Source: Trichostrongylus colubriformis (Eukaryota; Nematoda; Chromadorea; Rhabditida; Trichostrongylidae). From it: a stretch of DNA of 64,000 nucleotides. Under the pieces are notes generated by a model. It saw only the letters and a program-made list of their open reading frames with translations, did no database searches and was not told the DNA's origin. The stretch spans positions 50,142,591-50,206,590 of the forward strand of contig OZ022258.1 of the NCBI GenBank assembly GCA_963978905.1. The letters run 5' to 3'. A program made the translations under genes and the position numbers. Below are positions 12,757 to 24,472 of this stretch, one piece after another. Positions within the stretch are counted from its first letter, which is position 1; every line of letters begins with the position of its first letter.

Positions 12757-13435
12757 ATGTTCCTCATTTTCACTGTGCTTTCTGTAATCATAGCCGATGT
12801 AAACGGTGAATGTGAGTGCTGCTGAATGAATGTTTGCGATTCTATTTTAGCAAATCCGCTGAGGCTGCTTAGAAACTTGTAATAAGAGCATGTTTCAGAC
12901 CCCGCATCACAGAAAGGCAACAACATCAACTCCACCGCGTTGGTTCTACGACACCCTGAATGCAACCCATCGTACATACCAGATGTCTTGAGAAGCACAA
13001 TAACAATTCTGATATGCGCTCCCGGTGTGGAGTCGACGTTCAAATTATTTAATGAAAAATGGATTGAGAATCCGGTGAGTACTCTCAGTAGTGACTAACT
13101 TGAGCTTCAAGTGTTCTTTTCAAGCATTTAACTTTATCCAAATTGATGCACAGATATGGGATGATGGAATTGCCTCAGAAGCTTATAAAGAAGCAGTGAC
13201 GCGACGTAGAATTGATGCTGATTTCAAGCTCCGTGATGAATGGCACGCACTTATACATTCTGAAAGATTTTATGCATTTTTTACAATAATGTATGATTTT
13301 AGGTTATATTCAAAGGCCAAAAGTAACCAGACAACGTTGATACAAAAGCTGAAGAGACGTCTGAGAATTGGGCCTATTTTGGAAAAGGGTTTTTTCTCTA
13401 TCTTACACGACTGGCTATCTGACGAACTTGATAAG
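12757..13435 (+). CDS. predicted secreted protein, exons 1-3 (family not recognised)
   Basis: Three exons join in phase: 12,757-12,811 (donor GTGAGT), 12,899-13,074 (acceptor TTTCAG, donor GTGAGT) and 13,154-13,435 (acceptor GCACAG, donor GTGAGC). Introns are 87 and 79 bases. Exon 1 encodes a hydrophobic start (MFLIFTVLSVIIADVNGE) that looks like a signal peptide. Exons 2 and 3 give 58 and 94 codons, with two cysteines in exon 2 (PECNPSY and ILICAPG) and an amphipathic, lysine/arginine-rich exon 3 (DEWHALIHSERFYAFFTIMYD; KLKRRLRIGP). I do not recognise the family. The last exon is uncertain: both 14,236-14,382 and 17,886-18,038 begin in the required phase 0. Exon 3 composition and phase matching make this more than a chance frame. 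Confidence 0.55.
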
Positions 13436-14235
13436 GTGAGCTGTAATTATCAAGAGAAGGACTTCACCTACATTCATCTGTGAATAATATGCAACCTATC
13501 CCTCCTTTTGTCAAGAAAGCATTTCGAAAGCGTGCCAATCCGATGCCGTTGCATGGAGACTCTATATGTGATTACGCTACCTTTGAATTGGGAATACACG
13601 CTGTCAACAGTCCCCAACGACACGGAAAACGAACGAAGTAGTACGATGAACTTTTTCAACTGTTGATGAAGGAACTATTGACTGATAACAAAGCCAGGGC
13701 TCCAAGGAGGCGTGCTCCAGATTTTGCAGGAGGTCTTACGTTGGCCGGTACTAGTAACACAACCGTGAGCATCCTTTGGCTCCGTGTCAGTGGCAGGGTG
13801 CATACCGACCGATATTCGCTTAGTGATGCGGTGTGCCAGATAACATGCCTCTAGCCAGTATTCAATAAGGGGATCGCTTGGTGACCTCCCTATTTCTCAG
13901 TCTTTAGGCCCTTTCCATTCCACTCCTTAATACATCGTTTATGCTCTCTTCAATGTCACCTTCTCCAAATCATATAAGAATTAACAAAACAAAGTTTAGC
14001 GAAATGATCATGTTTCGAATGCTACATAACCACAAAAATGTCGGATTTCTCGACCAGGTCCGCCAAACTCAACTCACTTTTCCCTTACGAACTCTAAATG
14101 AACACTTTCAATGGCGATTCCCCAGCCATTGACCTTAACTCCTTTCCAATTTATCAGGAAATTGTTTCTTTCTATGTCTCGTTTTTGGTGACTGGAAATA
14201 TTTTGACCAAAATGACAAGTGTATTTCATGTTTAG

Positions 14236-14382
14236 CCCGCCGCAATCCCTAAGAACATTTATTACGGCTGCAATGGCTTTTTCGCTACGGGAGGACCAGT
14301 TGATGCTATGACTACCGTATGTCTCTACAGGAAAGATAGAAAGAAGCGATGGTGGCGCGTGTACAAGAACATCGACGTATAG
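14236..14382 (+). CDS. candidate terminal exon of the 12.7-kb gene
   Basis: Follows a TTTAG acceptor and reads 48 codons (KNIYYGCNGFFATGG, AMTTVCLYRKDRKKRWWRVY) to a TAG. An AATAAA signal follows 49 bases after the stop, at 14,431. It opens in phase 0, as required by the donor at 13,435. The combination of acceptor, coding-like composition, stop and polyadenylation signal suggests a real 3' exon. Membership in the upstream gene is inferred. Confidence 0.4.
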   Translation, partial: PAAIPKNIYYGCNGFFATGGPVDAMTTVCLYRKDRKKRWWRVYKNIDV

Positions 14383-14430
14383 ATAGTTCCCTGAGCACCA
14401 TTGCTCAATTGTTCAGTCTTTGGCTGTGGA

Positions 14431-14436
14431 AATAAA
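14431..14436 (+). terminator. polyadenylation signal AATAAA
   Basis: AATAAA lies 49 bases after the TAG of the candidate terminal exon at 14,236-14,382, a normal spacing for a nematode 3' UTR. Confidence 0.4.
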
Positions 14437-14439
14437 CTG

Positions 14440-15830
14440 TTTTCTCTGCTTTCTTTGTTTTTTTACTAATTCACTGATGACCTTCAACGCAGCCCCTTCT
14501 TCAGATTAGCTACTAATGCTAACAACCTCACAACATGAGCGCTTTAGTGCAATGGGATCCTTTACCTATTCCTATAGGGCGATGTTATGAGCGAAATGAT
14601 AATGTTTCGAATGCTACATCACCACAAAAAATGACGAGAAGAGAGAGATAGGAGCTGTAATTTCTTTTTGCAGATGTCTACTAGAAAGGACAGAGACAGT
14701 AGCGCATCCCATAGCATATGTGCGAGGACAGTGATAGCATTCCATTTTGTCATGTAAGATTATCATGCTGCAATCTGGGACATCACAGTAACGCCCCCAG
14801 TGTGAGCGCTAAGTAGCTTGCCTGTGCAGGAATAAAACAATATTGGAAATCCTCTCAAAATTAGGCTCTCCTTGCCGTCTTTGTTTTTTCAAAGCATGTG
14901 TCCACAAAAGCGGTCTGTGAGAAAGGAAAGAAACGCGAAGCAGTAATGCACTGGCCAAGGTTGACTCAGATAATGGGAATGGAATGACTTTATAGTCTTT
15001 TAGCATCCTATTTATTCATCTTCTGGCCGGAAAGGGGCATGACCACTGCATTTGCTTTTCCTAGTCACTCTTCATAGCCCTTAAAAATTAAAGGTCCATG
15101 AGGGTGTAATGCGTTTCAAATGATTTTCAATATTGCAGGCTAAAATACATGAAACAAACTACTCTATTCACTACTTACACCTTTTTCGGTTACAATGACT
15201 TGATGCAGGTTCGGAGAAAATCTTTCGATGTGCACATATGGAACGCTACAATTGAAAAACACAGCAATGTCATGGTCGAAATTTCTCACTAAGAAGAAAT
15301 TGTTTTCCTCATTTTTCGGCGGCTCCAACACAACTAGTTAATCGAATTTGACATCTGTTTTTTTGTTATCAACACACACTTTCCATTCCAAAATGCGATC
15401 CTTCCATCAGAGTTCCTCATCCTACGCTTGACCCTACCTGCAATCACAGTAGGGCACCCCTTCTGCTGCCAAAACGCTATACAATGATTTCCCATCAGAA
15501 GGTCTTCCGTACCTCTTCGCACACCTTCCCAATATGACCATCAAACCATTAAAATTTCCGTTTTTGTTAGACTTACGGTAAAGAGTACCGCTAAATGCGA
15601 ATGCTTTGAAGGTGTGTGCCTTAGTACAAATATCCCAGCAGTGACGGGCGCGACCACAGCTCACTTCTAGCATAATTCCACTAAGTATTTATCGGTTTTT
15701 TGTTGTGGTTTGAAGGCATGGGTTATTTTCTCCTACCCCCCCCCCCCCCCCTCCTTTCCCCATCACCGACGTAAAGATCGCAGTCAATTGAATCTGTGCC
15801 AGTGACCCCATGCAGTACTTGGATTACTCG
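14440..15830. other. no gene recognised
   Basis: No splice-bounded exon or matched repeat. A 16-base C homopolymer lies at 15,736-15,751. Confidence 0.4.
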
Positions 15831-15834
15831 CTTT

Positions 15835-16080
15835 CAGAAATGGCTGGTCAGTGAAGCCTACCCTAGGTGCTCTCTTCGAAAACATGGACACCTTTTACCG
15901 ATATTGCCCCTTCTTCGAGGACGTCTACAGTACACTGCAGCCGCCGTCATGTTAGTATTATAATTCAGGAACAGATCAGTCTAACAAACGTCACCATTCT
16001 TCTCGACGAAGATGGACGAGCATCAAAGTGGTACCTATCTATCGCCGCGCCAGAGTGAGTTATAGGGGAGCACAGAGGCT
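15835..16080. repeat. dispersed repeat R2, copy 2
   Basis: Second copy of the R2 repeat described at 9,340-9,620, in the same orientation and without coding capacity. Confidence 0.55.
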
Positions 16081-16479
16081 GGATAACAGATGGCACACAC
16101 CGTCTTACCTAAGCTCGGCTTGCTTGTTTCCTCAGATCCAAACGCATGGGAACATCTTTGCAAGTTTCGCGCCCTTTTGCATGTTTCGGATTCCCAATAA
16201 CGACGCTAAACTATTTATGCACCCTCAAAATACAGCACTTTCCGTTCATAGTGCACAAAACCGACTCTATTTACAAATTTTCAGTGGTTAATGTGGACGT
16301 TTGAAGCTTCGGTGCTTTTAACCCGAGAAACATGAGTTTTGTGCAGTTGGTGTAATATTTTTGTTCAAGAGGCCCAGTTAGTTCTAGAGGAAGAATTTGA
16401 CTGGAATCGAGTTTTGTGCTCACTGTAGCGGATTGCGACGATGACCTTAGGGACATCGCGCTTCCTGGCCTATTCGCGC

Positions 16480-16560
16480 TAGGCAGCTTCCGCTCGCCGC
16501 CTCTCGTGCGGTGGCTCTGCCCTCCATGGTCGAGGCCAGTATATAAGGCCGGCTGCTAAC
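16480..16560 (+). promoter_or_regulatory. TATA-containing promoter-like block
   Basis: GC-rich sequence with TATATAAG at 16,540-16,547 in the context CCAGTATATAAGGCCGG, followed by several hundred bases of GC-rich then GT-rich sequence with no recognised coding exon. It resembles the control region of an LTR element or a retrogene promoter. No transcript unit could be attached to it. Confidence 0.3.
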
Positions 16561-17641
16561 TGCCTGTTGGTTTTGACCGGGTGACGCCACGATGCCATCC
16601 GGTATACGGGGTGCCGACGCATTCTTGGTGCCAGAGTAGCGGAGCGCCGGCACATGAGTCGGCCGGTTTCTACCCCTGCTCCCCGAATGGGAGCAGCCGT
16701 GTGTTTAGATCCCCATGCGAGACAACAACGACCATATGGCTACATAACATCAGCCGGATAGGGGTCTACTGCGTCAGCCGACTGTCAGTAGTCGCCCCAG
16801 CGGAGGCGAGCTAGGGAGTCAGGTATGATGTGTTGTGTTATTGTTTATTGCGTAAAATGTGCGTTATATATTTGTGTTGTGCTCATTATGTTATGATTGC
16901 TGTAGTGCAGTTTGTCAGTGATCTGACGTTCAGTGCTCGAGGGCTATAGGGTTTAGATTAGGTTGGTCATGCAAGGGTGCATAGGTTAGAGACGGTTGGA
17001 ACAAGGTATACAACGGTTAGAGTATGGCTTAGGTCGGTGAGACCCCTGGGTCCCCAGTGTGGCTTCGCCTCGCCGGTCACGGCGAGATGTCTCCGATGAG
17101 GCGTCTGGGACGCGGGAAGTTTGTGAGCGTTCCCCACCGTTGCGCAGCGATGCTGATGGACGCGTTCAATTCATGTGCAGCATGGACCCTTCCGCGTGAA
17201 CTGCACCCAGTAACACCACAATGGGATAATAGTATGTATTTCTTCACATAGGGCTCCGGCTTCCTTTCAAATGTGGTAGACTATGTATTATGGCCGCCCC
17301 ATTTTTTGAAGATGGATCATAATCTTGATTAGGGTGCATGTTGGATACTTGGGATAGTTTGATCTCCGAGCACGGATATCACACCTGCTTTGTGGAAAAA
17401 TTGCTTGATCTCCGTGTTTCGAGCGCCGCCAGGTGCAAATTGATGGGTCGTCCGAAATTCGTCAAAATTTAGAAGAATGCAAAAATATCTTTGGCGGCGA
17501 ATCCAGCAATTCATCCACTTACTTTCTCTCCCGAAACCATTTAGCCAAATTTGGCACCGGTTTTCTGGTTCATGTATGAGCCTCTAACATATTGACAAAA
17601 TCAATTTAGAAAATCTCATACAATGTTCGTGCCATCTTCAG

Positions 17642-17749
17642 ATATGTCAAGCGGCCACATTTCGAAAATCCTGAATAAGCAACTTATGGGGCTCGGCTTT
17701 ATTGATAAAGTTTACAAAAGCTGGAAAGAATGGAAGGAGAACGAGGAAG
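17642..17749 (+). CDS. orphan exon-like segment
   Basis: Bounded by an ATCTTCAG acceptor and an AAG|GTTAGC donor, and open in a single frame (HISKILNKQLMGLGFIDK, VYKSWKEWKENEE). It enters and leaves in phase 1, so it does not join cleanly to the segment at 17,886 (phase 0) unless a weak internal donor (AAA|GTTTAC) is used. It could be an internal exon of the 12.7-kb gene or a relic of a related one. Confidence 0.3.
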
Positions 17750-17885
17750 GTTAGCATGCGATTGATTCACCGTCTCTACTGTGATTGGTATCACCACATT
17801 CATCTCAGTCACTTGCTCATTGCCTTCGATATTTCTGGAGTAAACATTCATTTCAGAATTTAATGTAAACAAAGAATTCTTTTAG

Positions 17886-18038
17886 GTATATCGTGACGCC
17901 AACCCAGTGAAAAATGGAACTTTCCACGATGACTTGCATAAATTAGTATACGGCAGGGATATATACAGAGGTATTACCAGATCTATTGACAATATTGATC
18001 AAAATATGTATGATAAGAAGTACATCTGCTTATGGTAG
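17886..18038 (+). CDS. candidate terminal exon, phase 0
   Basis: Behind a TCTTTTAG acceptor, 50 codons read to a TAG with coding-like composition (VYRDANPVKNGTFHDDLHKL, GRDIYRGITRSID). It opens in phase 0 and would join in frame to the exon ending at 13,435, as an alternative to 14,236-14,382. No AATAAA follows nearby. Family unknown. Confidence 0.35.
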   Translation, partial: VYRDANPVKNGTFHDDLHKLVYGRDIYRGITRSIDNIDQNMYDKKYICLW

Positions 18039-18429
18039 CCAACTTTATGCCAATTCAAGGGTGAATTAGGCAACAGTTCAGTAAAATGAAAGTTTCGCAT
18101 TTATTAATAGTACCTTTCCTTTTTAACCTCTTCCGCATTTATTAATTCTAGCAGCGGTGATAATCCTGGAGCTTACTGGTAATCACCGGCCATTTGCATT
18201 CCTCCAAACACACTCCGAGAGAATTTTCGCCCGTAATCTTTCAAAAAGCTGAAATCTCCAATTTCTTCAGGTGTGCGAGTAAATCATGGGTGATCACAAT
18301 GCCTGCTGACGATACACTGTCTTCGCTGTAAGGACCACAAGTTAGAAGAGGACTTCTTTGCATTGCTCAGTGGAATTACTACATAGGGCCCTAATAGGTT
18401 TACTTCAGATCTATCAGAGCTATCCTGGC

Positions 18430-19850
18430 CCATGGTTGTGCTGATGGTAGTACCTACCGAGAAGGATCATCGTCGTTTGAGGATTGTCTTGTCAGTTTGT
18501 GTAAGTGTTGCCCGTGTCTTGCATGCCACGTCCAAATGGGTGTCCCTTCGCGTCTGTCCGTGTCCCCCCACTGTCCCGTCTATCCATGTTCGTCTGCGAC
18601 GGACCAGACAAAATTGGAAGAAGGGGAGCGCGCGGACGGAGAGAGAGAGGGAGTGGGTAAGTACTCATGGGAGAAGGAAGGAAGGAAAGACAAGTAGCCC
18701 AACCTCTATTTGTCTATGCCCGAGTGCATCCTCTAGGCACGCTCCCCCTCCTCCTTCACACATTTTCCTGCCTCTCCACTTCCTTCTGTTTCCACCCGTT
18801 CATGCTCCTCCTTTTCCTCCACTTCTGTCTGTGTCCACCCTTCCGTGTCTGGCCTGCCCAACCACGTCCCACCTCCTCATCTGCCCGGCAACGCTCATCT
18901 GTGACGTCTCTGCCTGGAAGTGGCCGACTTGTCTATTTCCCAGTCTCTCCGTGTGTGTCCATGCTTATCCCTTGCGGATCGGACTGTGTGCACGCCTACA
19001 CCTACCTCTGTCTGCATACTCCCAGGAGCCACATTGACCCATCTTTTTCATATATTCACTCTCAGGTGTACGACGAGGGTGTGAATCGTGGTCCTAACGA
19101 TTCACTTCAAAAGCACAGACACCAGTGATCACAGGACGGATGTGGACTTTCTTTCTCTCTATGGACTGATAAGCTATTGCGGTCAACGTCTTGATAAGAG
19201 CACATCGAACAGCCTCCGCTACCGGACGACAGTAGGGGGCCACCGTACCATTGTCCAGATTTTGTGGTCGTTAATTTGTAGATTACCTCCTGGCAGCTGT
19301 TTGTCTCTCTCATCAGTCTCCGTCGGTAGTCCGTCTGTGCGCGTCTGTGTTGTCTGCGTCGAACGCATGTTACGTCCAGAGTAGTGTCTGTCCGGACCCG
19401 TTCCTGTCGGCCGTCCCGTCTGTCCGTGTCGTGTTGTTTGTGTCCAATGCATGCTACTTCCAGGTGAGTGTTCCACGTCTGTCAGTGTCTACCCCTTTGC
19501 CCCTTATGTCGACGTGCGTGTCTGGCCCCGTCAGTGAATCTGTCTGTTAGGAGCGTGTTTATCCGTTTTTATCTATACGTCTCCTTCTGTGAGCTGTCCG
19601 TCCACATCCATCTGCACGTATCTGTCTGTTTATATCCATGTATGCACCTGTCTGTAGATGTCTGTGTTGCAGTATGTCCATTTCTATGTTGCTCTGTCTC
19701 TGTCTGTCACCTCAATCTATCTCTACGACCAACGTTATGCGCGGGAATCTTTCCGTCGATTTTCACTGCTAGCCCTGCTGTCCATACGAAGCATCGATTT
19801 TTAGTGCTAGTTCTTCAGAACAAAAACATCCTTGTTGTGGAACCCTAAAT
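18430..19850. repeat. pyrimidine-rich low-complexity tract
   Basis: The plus strand is strongly C/T-rich, with recurring CTGTCTGTCC, CCGTGTCTG and TCTGTCTG words and long open frames that translate to low-complexity Ser/Pro/Cys/Val. It is followed by a purine-rich domain at 19,860-20,600, then another C/T-rich piece to about 20,830. I treat it as degenerate microsatellite-like DNA, not coding. Confidence 0.55.
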
Positions 19851-19859
19851 CTCAGGTGG

Positions 19860-20600
19860 AGGCGAGGTAGAGTAGATTCAAATTTCTCAGTTATACGTGG
19901 GAGAGTGCAGTGGAAAAGCGAACGGGCTAAACAAAAATTTTGGTCGCTATGGGACGAATACCGCCAAATATGGGTTTTTCTAAGGAGAGGAGGTAGAAAT
20001 AACAGAAAGGGCTCGGGAAAGGACAGAGAAAACTTGAGGTGTAGGTAAAAATGAGAGCGGCAGTGAGCATGGGTGAGAATGTGATGAGGAAGGCACGAAC
20101 AAGGGTAAGGGAGAGGCTTGCTCGTGCATAAGCCAGTAGGAGCGCATATTGAAAATAACGGAATCCCTGGTCCAGGTCGTTGTAAATCTGGGGGCCATAT
20201 AAGGGAGTATGAGATCGGAAAGAATTAAAAAAGTTTTTGTTGATGGTAACGGCGCGTAGATGTTTCTATGTACAGTAGTGCTAGCAGTTGTGAAGTCGGC
20301 AAATGGTTCGTGCGTAGAGACAACCTGGAAGGCGTAGGGCTCCAAGAAGGCGGAAAAGGACTGATATTCACAGGCGTGGACAGAAGGATGGATAGCGGGA
20401 GGCAAACAGGCATGAGCATGTGCAGTGAGAGCTGGATGCGGGGAGCTGATGGTGGTTAGATAAACAGGGGTGGGGATGGGCAGAATATGGAGGGAGTACC
20501 CAGATAGGAGCGGACGAACAGGTGGCCACGGACGGGCAGATAAGATCAGGGAGGAAGCGGATACGCGGGGCTTGGACGATAAAGGAGAGGGGAAGTCATA
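19860..20600. repeat. purine-rich tract opposing the 18.4-kb domain
   Basis: The plus strand is A/G-rich (GGGGTGGGGATGGGCAG, GGAGGGAGTA, GGAAGGCGTAG and similar). With the preceding pyrimidine-rich segment it makes an abrupt strand switch near 19,855. An open frame of 141 codons exists on the minus strand (20,405-19,980) but shows no domain and no consistent splice signals. Confidence 0.5.
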
Positions 20601-20849
20601 GCTATCTAATTGACGTTGTACGCCGTCTTGTCTGTCTTGTTTCCGTTCCCTCCTTCACAACCTACCACCTTCTCACAGCCTAATCCCCTCACAACCTCCT
20701 CTCTGCGAACACCCCTCTCTCTTACTTCCCCCCCCCCTTTCCTCCCTCACTCTCCTATTTCACTCACCCTCCACAGGTTCACACCACACCACCACCCCAG
20801 CATGCAGACAACTCATTGTCAGTCGAAAGTAGAAGAACATACCTAAGCC

Positions 20850-21640
20850 TCCAACTCATCTGCCACATGTGAAACCTAGTGAGCTCCTACATTTCAGGAA
20901 ATACATGAGTGCAGTGATCGGTTATTCCATGTGGGGTATCTAATCCTGAAACGTATCCCACACCGTTCTACAGGGGTGCGTATGTCTATTTCAAGAGAGA
21001 GCAAGGATTACAGGCAGAGCTGGCGATGAATGGGGCTGAGCGATCGACTTTTATCGATTACAGATCAAAATCTGAACGATCAGTCTGTGAGTGAGTAGCT
21101 CCAACAGTGAACGCCTCAAGGGGATGCTAATGTTGGTTTCAAGTGAGATGTCCTATAAATGTGTCTTCTTCACTCTCCTTTGATTCAATGGTACCGACAA
21201 TGAGCTTCAGTTCGGTTCCACATTTTTAAAGGAAGCTTGGCATGATCTATTTCTTCACTTGTAGCTCAATCATTTCCCAAAAAAAATCAGCTATATAGCT
21301 CACATCAGCAAGTGACAGCTGCCAGGAGATCAAGTCGTATGACAAATCAAAAATCTGATTTTCATGTTTGCCCCGAACTGCTTCTACTATGGCCTTTGAC
21401 CATTATAATGCTCACTTGAGTGTACGATGAAAGTTGTATCCCCTTTCCACTTCTCAACAGGATACGCCTTCATTCCCATTTTTTTCCTCTATATTTTGGC
21501 ATCCCGTTCGGTAAAAATGCATCTCAGCATTGTACATAGGCGGTAGCGCAAGTTACCCTGATCTGTTGCTATGAGGTTGATCGAAAGTTTTGATAGGGTT
21601 GCGATTTTTTTCTGTTTTATTTTATAACTCAGCAAACAAT
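20850..21640. other. intergenic, no gene seen
   Basis: No exon or identifiable repeat boundary. Short frames only. Confidence 0.4.
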
Positions 21641-21649
21641 GCAAGCTAA

Positions 21650-22272
21650 TCAACAATGTTATAACCATCGTTAGTTATAACACTTTCTCACCTGAGGAGC
21701 AGGTCAGCGATTCCCTTCTCCCAGAAGTCGGAAGATTGGGAGTCAAAGAAGTCACCGACCACTTGTTCAGGGTTGATGAATTGTTTTCTGTTAGGAAAGC
21801 CTTGAGAGGCCGGAACAAGTGGTAATCTGAGGTGGAACCGTGTCCCAACCTAGCTCCTCCGATTTTGCACGAATCTCTTTACCTATGAGAGACACCCGGA
21901 TAGGGTGGATGTGGAACCGTGTCCCAACCTAGCTCCTCCAATTTTGCACGAATCTCTTTACCTATGAGAGACACCCGTGCAAAATTGGAGGAGCTAGGTT
22001 GGGACACGGTTCCACATCCACCCTATTCACCTGATGTTGCCCCCTCAGATGACCACTTGTTCCGGCCCCTCAAGGCTTTCCTAGCAAAAAAACTATGACC
22101 ACCTTGAACAAGGGGTCGGTAACTTCTTTGACTCCCAATCTTCCCAGTTCTGGGAGAAGGAAATCGCTGACCTGCCCGTTAGGTGGGACAATGTTGTAAA
22201 TAACGATGGTTATAAGATCGTTGATTAACCTATTATTAACCTTTTGATTAACCTTTTCGATCAACCTAATAT
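21650..22272. mobile_element. mariner-derived foldback element (family 1)
   Basis: Large inverted repeat. The right arm (about 21,978-22,272) reads on the plus strand as a degenerate mariner transposase C-terminus: remnants of the PPYSPDVAPSD motif, HLFRPLKAFLAKK, and a W-D/N-VVNN-GYK-like end. The left arm (about 21,650-21,905) is the same sequence inverted (GGCAGGTCAGCGATT...CTTCTCCCAG versus CTGGGAGAAGGAAATCGCTGACC). Between the arms, a segment starting GTGGAACCGTGTCCCAACC and ending GAGACACCCG is tandemly duplicated (about 21,831-21,900 and 21,909-21,978). The element is two mariner 3' ends joined head to head. Confidence 0.8.
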
Positions 22273-22279
22273 TTACTAC

Positions 22280-23030
22280 ATTGTGCAATAAGACCAATAC
22301 TTTGATTATCGTATAATACTTGAGGCTTCACACCAACGTTGCTTATAGAAAAAAGTAAAAGGTGAAATTGCTTGATTTATTCTTGGATTATGTAATGTGC
22401 ACCAGTGAGATCTGTTTTGAAGCTTGGAGGTAAACAGAATTAGTAATCGAGAAACAAACAAAATAAATAAAAGCAATAAGCTCTGATAGCGAGAGATTAT
22501 GTACACTTCATCCTATAGCAACAATTCAAAACGTCGGATCAATGAGAGCAAAGGAGAATATCGTAGAAATCGAGAGCGAAATTTCTTTAAAATCAAATTA
22601 TGGGGGCGGTATGCACATTTCCAAATCAAAATACTACCGGAAAAACTAAAATAAATGTTTTTCCCACATTTTACACATGCGACTATGCAATTCAATCGAT
22701 TTTTCGTAAATCAGGAAATAAATCTTCAAAAAGTAGAAGTGTTCAGTACGGGCTGAACGAAAAAAGGCATGGGAGGACAAAGAAGTACCCGTAAAGCAGA
22801 AAGTGAATGACGATGGCGAAAAAAAGTATTAGTTCTTCGGACGGAGTGACAATGGATGCAAATCAAACGGTGGTCTCGATCTTCTGAACAATTCGCATAC
22901 GATCAAGTGTGGCGCTGGAAGTATAAACGACGTCAGAGTACAAGAAAAGTTGGGAAATTTGTGGTTATAAGTTATTATTGTCCTAAGGGCAAAACAAATA
23001 AATATTCTGCCTGGTGTCTTTTGTTTTGGA
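22280..23030. other. AT-rich intergenic, no gene seen
   Basis: No splice-bounded coding segment and no repeat match recognised on either strand. Confidence 0.4.
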
Positions 23031-23084
23031 TCTAAAATTTACTTCTGTTATTGATCACCACCGTGATGCACTGCTGATTGTTGT

Positions 23085-23160
23085 TGTTTTTGCTTAGATT
23101 GTTATCTTTTCGTTGCTGATGTTGTTGTTGTTGTTCGCTGCTGTATTGCTGCATTAAGCT
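23085..23160. repeat. CAA/CAG trinucleotide tract
   Basis: An imperfect GTT/GCT run (GTTGTTGTTGTTGTTCGCTG) would encode polyglutamine on the minus strand. No gene model supports translation. Confidence 0.6.
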
Positions 23161-23359
23161 CCAGACCAAACTCGAGCCCCCACATATTTCGAACATCGTG
23201 CCCCTGCACTGCACCACCATCAAGTAGCCGAGAAGACACGTTAGGAAATCGGTGGTGTAATGGATTAGAAACGATACCCGGGATGCATAAAGGGAACTAG
23301 AGGCCCTTCTGAAGCGAAGCGTTCCGCCCATAATTCAACTTTTCAACTTCCTGACCTAT

Positions 23360-23625
23360 TTAGCATTCGGGCGGAGGTGGTGTAGTGACAGATGGCGCGC
23401 ATTCCCACTCTCATGGCGCGTAGGTCAAATTCCATATCAAAGCGCACCCAGGCTAACCAAGCGTTCCGGGGCCAGTGAATTGGTACCAGACTCGCCCGGG
23501 AGGATAGAAGCACTGACTTGCACAACGGGTGGCCCAGCAAGTCGTTGCATAGGCCAAATAGCATTCATGTGCCACCACGATTCTGAATGCAACTAGAATG
23601 CGCAGCGCATCCCGTAGAAGGGATG
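23360..23625 (+). repeat. tRNA-like SINE family, copy 1
   Basis: Starts with a degenerate box A-like GGTGGTGTAGTGACAGATGG and a degenerate box B (GGTCAAATTCC). Downstream landmarks are GGGTGGCCCAGCAAGTCGTT, GCATAGGCC and ATTCATGTGCCACCACGATT, also found at 30,128-30,350 and 54,268-54,535. This fits a polymerase III-transcribed SINE. It could alternatively be the terminal part of a longer retrotransposon. Confidence 0.6.
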
Positions 23626-23914
23626 GATTAGGGCTAAAAGCTTCACTTTTTATCCTTTTATTCAGCCATTCTACTGTCTCCCAGCTACGCTTCACTGCGC
23701 TTACAGCGTACGTTAGCACTGACAGCATTTCTATTCTACTATTCTATTTTGCACTAAAGGTTACTGCAGCCGGGGATGCACTGGCCCTGTACTGCATACA
23801 GTATCAGAATATGGGGAAATCGATTACGTTCGACCACATGAGCGCAAAACCCAGTTATAAGTTCACAATTTTACTGCCTCATTTCACCATTTCTTTTACA
23901 TCTTGAATTATCAG

Positions 23915-24150
23915 GTGTGTGCACATATGACGAAAATCGCTTCGCAGCGTCGCACTCGTGGCGCCATCAGTACGACTTGCCGAATCGATTGCCCTTGAGA
24001 GCCCGGCAGAGCGTGGCTGCGTCACCTCTGCACTTCCACCCATGCCACACTGCCTCACTTGGAGGCTGGCATGCCCTGTCACTGGCACTCGCATCCGCCG
24101 AGCCGCTCGTGGCGCGCGGCCGCGCGAAAATCCGTCGTAAGTGCACACAC
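23915..24150 (+). repeat. GC-rich dispersed repeat, copy B
   Basis: Inverted counterpart of 5,025-5,245. The order here is GCTTCGCAGCG, GGCGCCATCAGTACGACT, CGATTGCC, CATGCCACACTGCCTC, CACTGGCACTCGCATCC and GCGCGCGGCCGCGCG. Confidence 0.6.
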
Positions 24151-24472
24151 CCGGAATTATCAAATGGCGACTAACGTCGTCTGTACACTGGCGTCAAGAG
24201 AATTTGGCAGCTCGATTGGATCAAAGACAGAGTCATTGAGGCCACCCCACGACCGTCGCTTCGCTTCACATTCCTCTTGAGCGTGCGATGAAGGACCGGG
24301 CTCGATACAGTATTCGCCCAGTTCTACCTAAAAAAGTTTCATTTTGTGGCTGACGACTATTTCGCTGAATGAGCTCACCTTTAGTTTCTGCAGTTTCGCG
24401 GCATTACTGTTGTTTCTTGTCCGAATGGGTGAACCGATTTCCGACTCCGTTATGGGATGAACGCTCTTAATA

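Noticed and set aside
18432..19848. Long plus-strand frames in the pyrimidine-rich tract
   Set aside because: Translations are low-complexity products of C/T bias, open in several frames at once.
19980..20405. 141-codon minus-strand frame
   Set aside because: Biased composition of the purine-rich tract; no domain or consistent exon boundaries.
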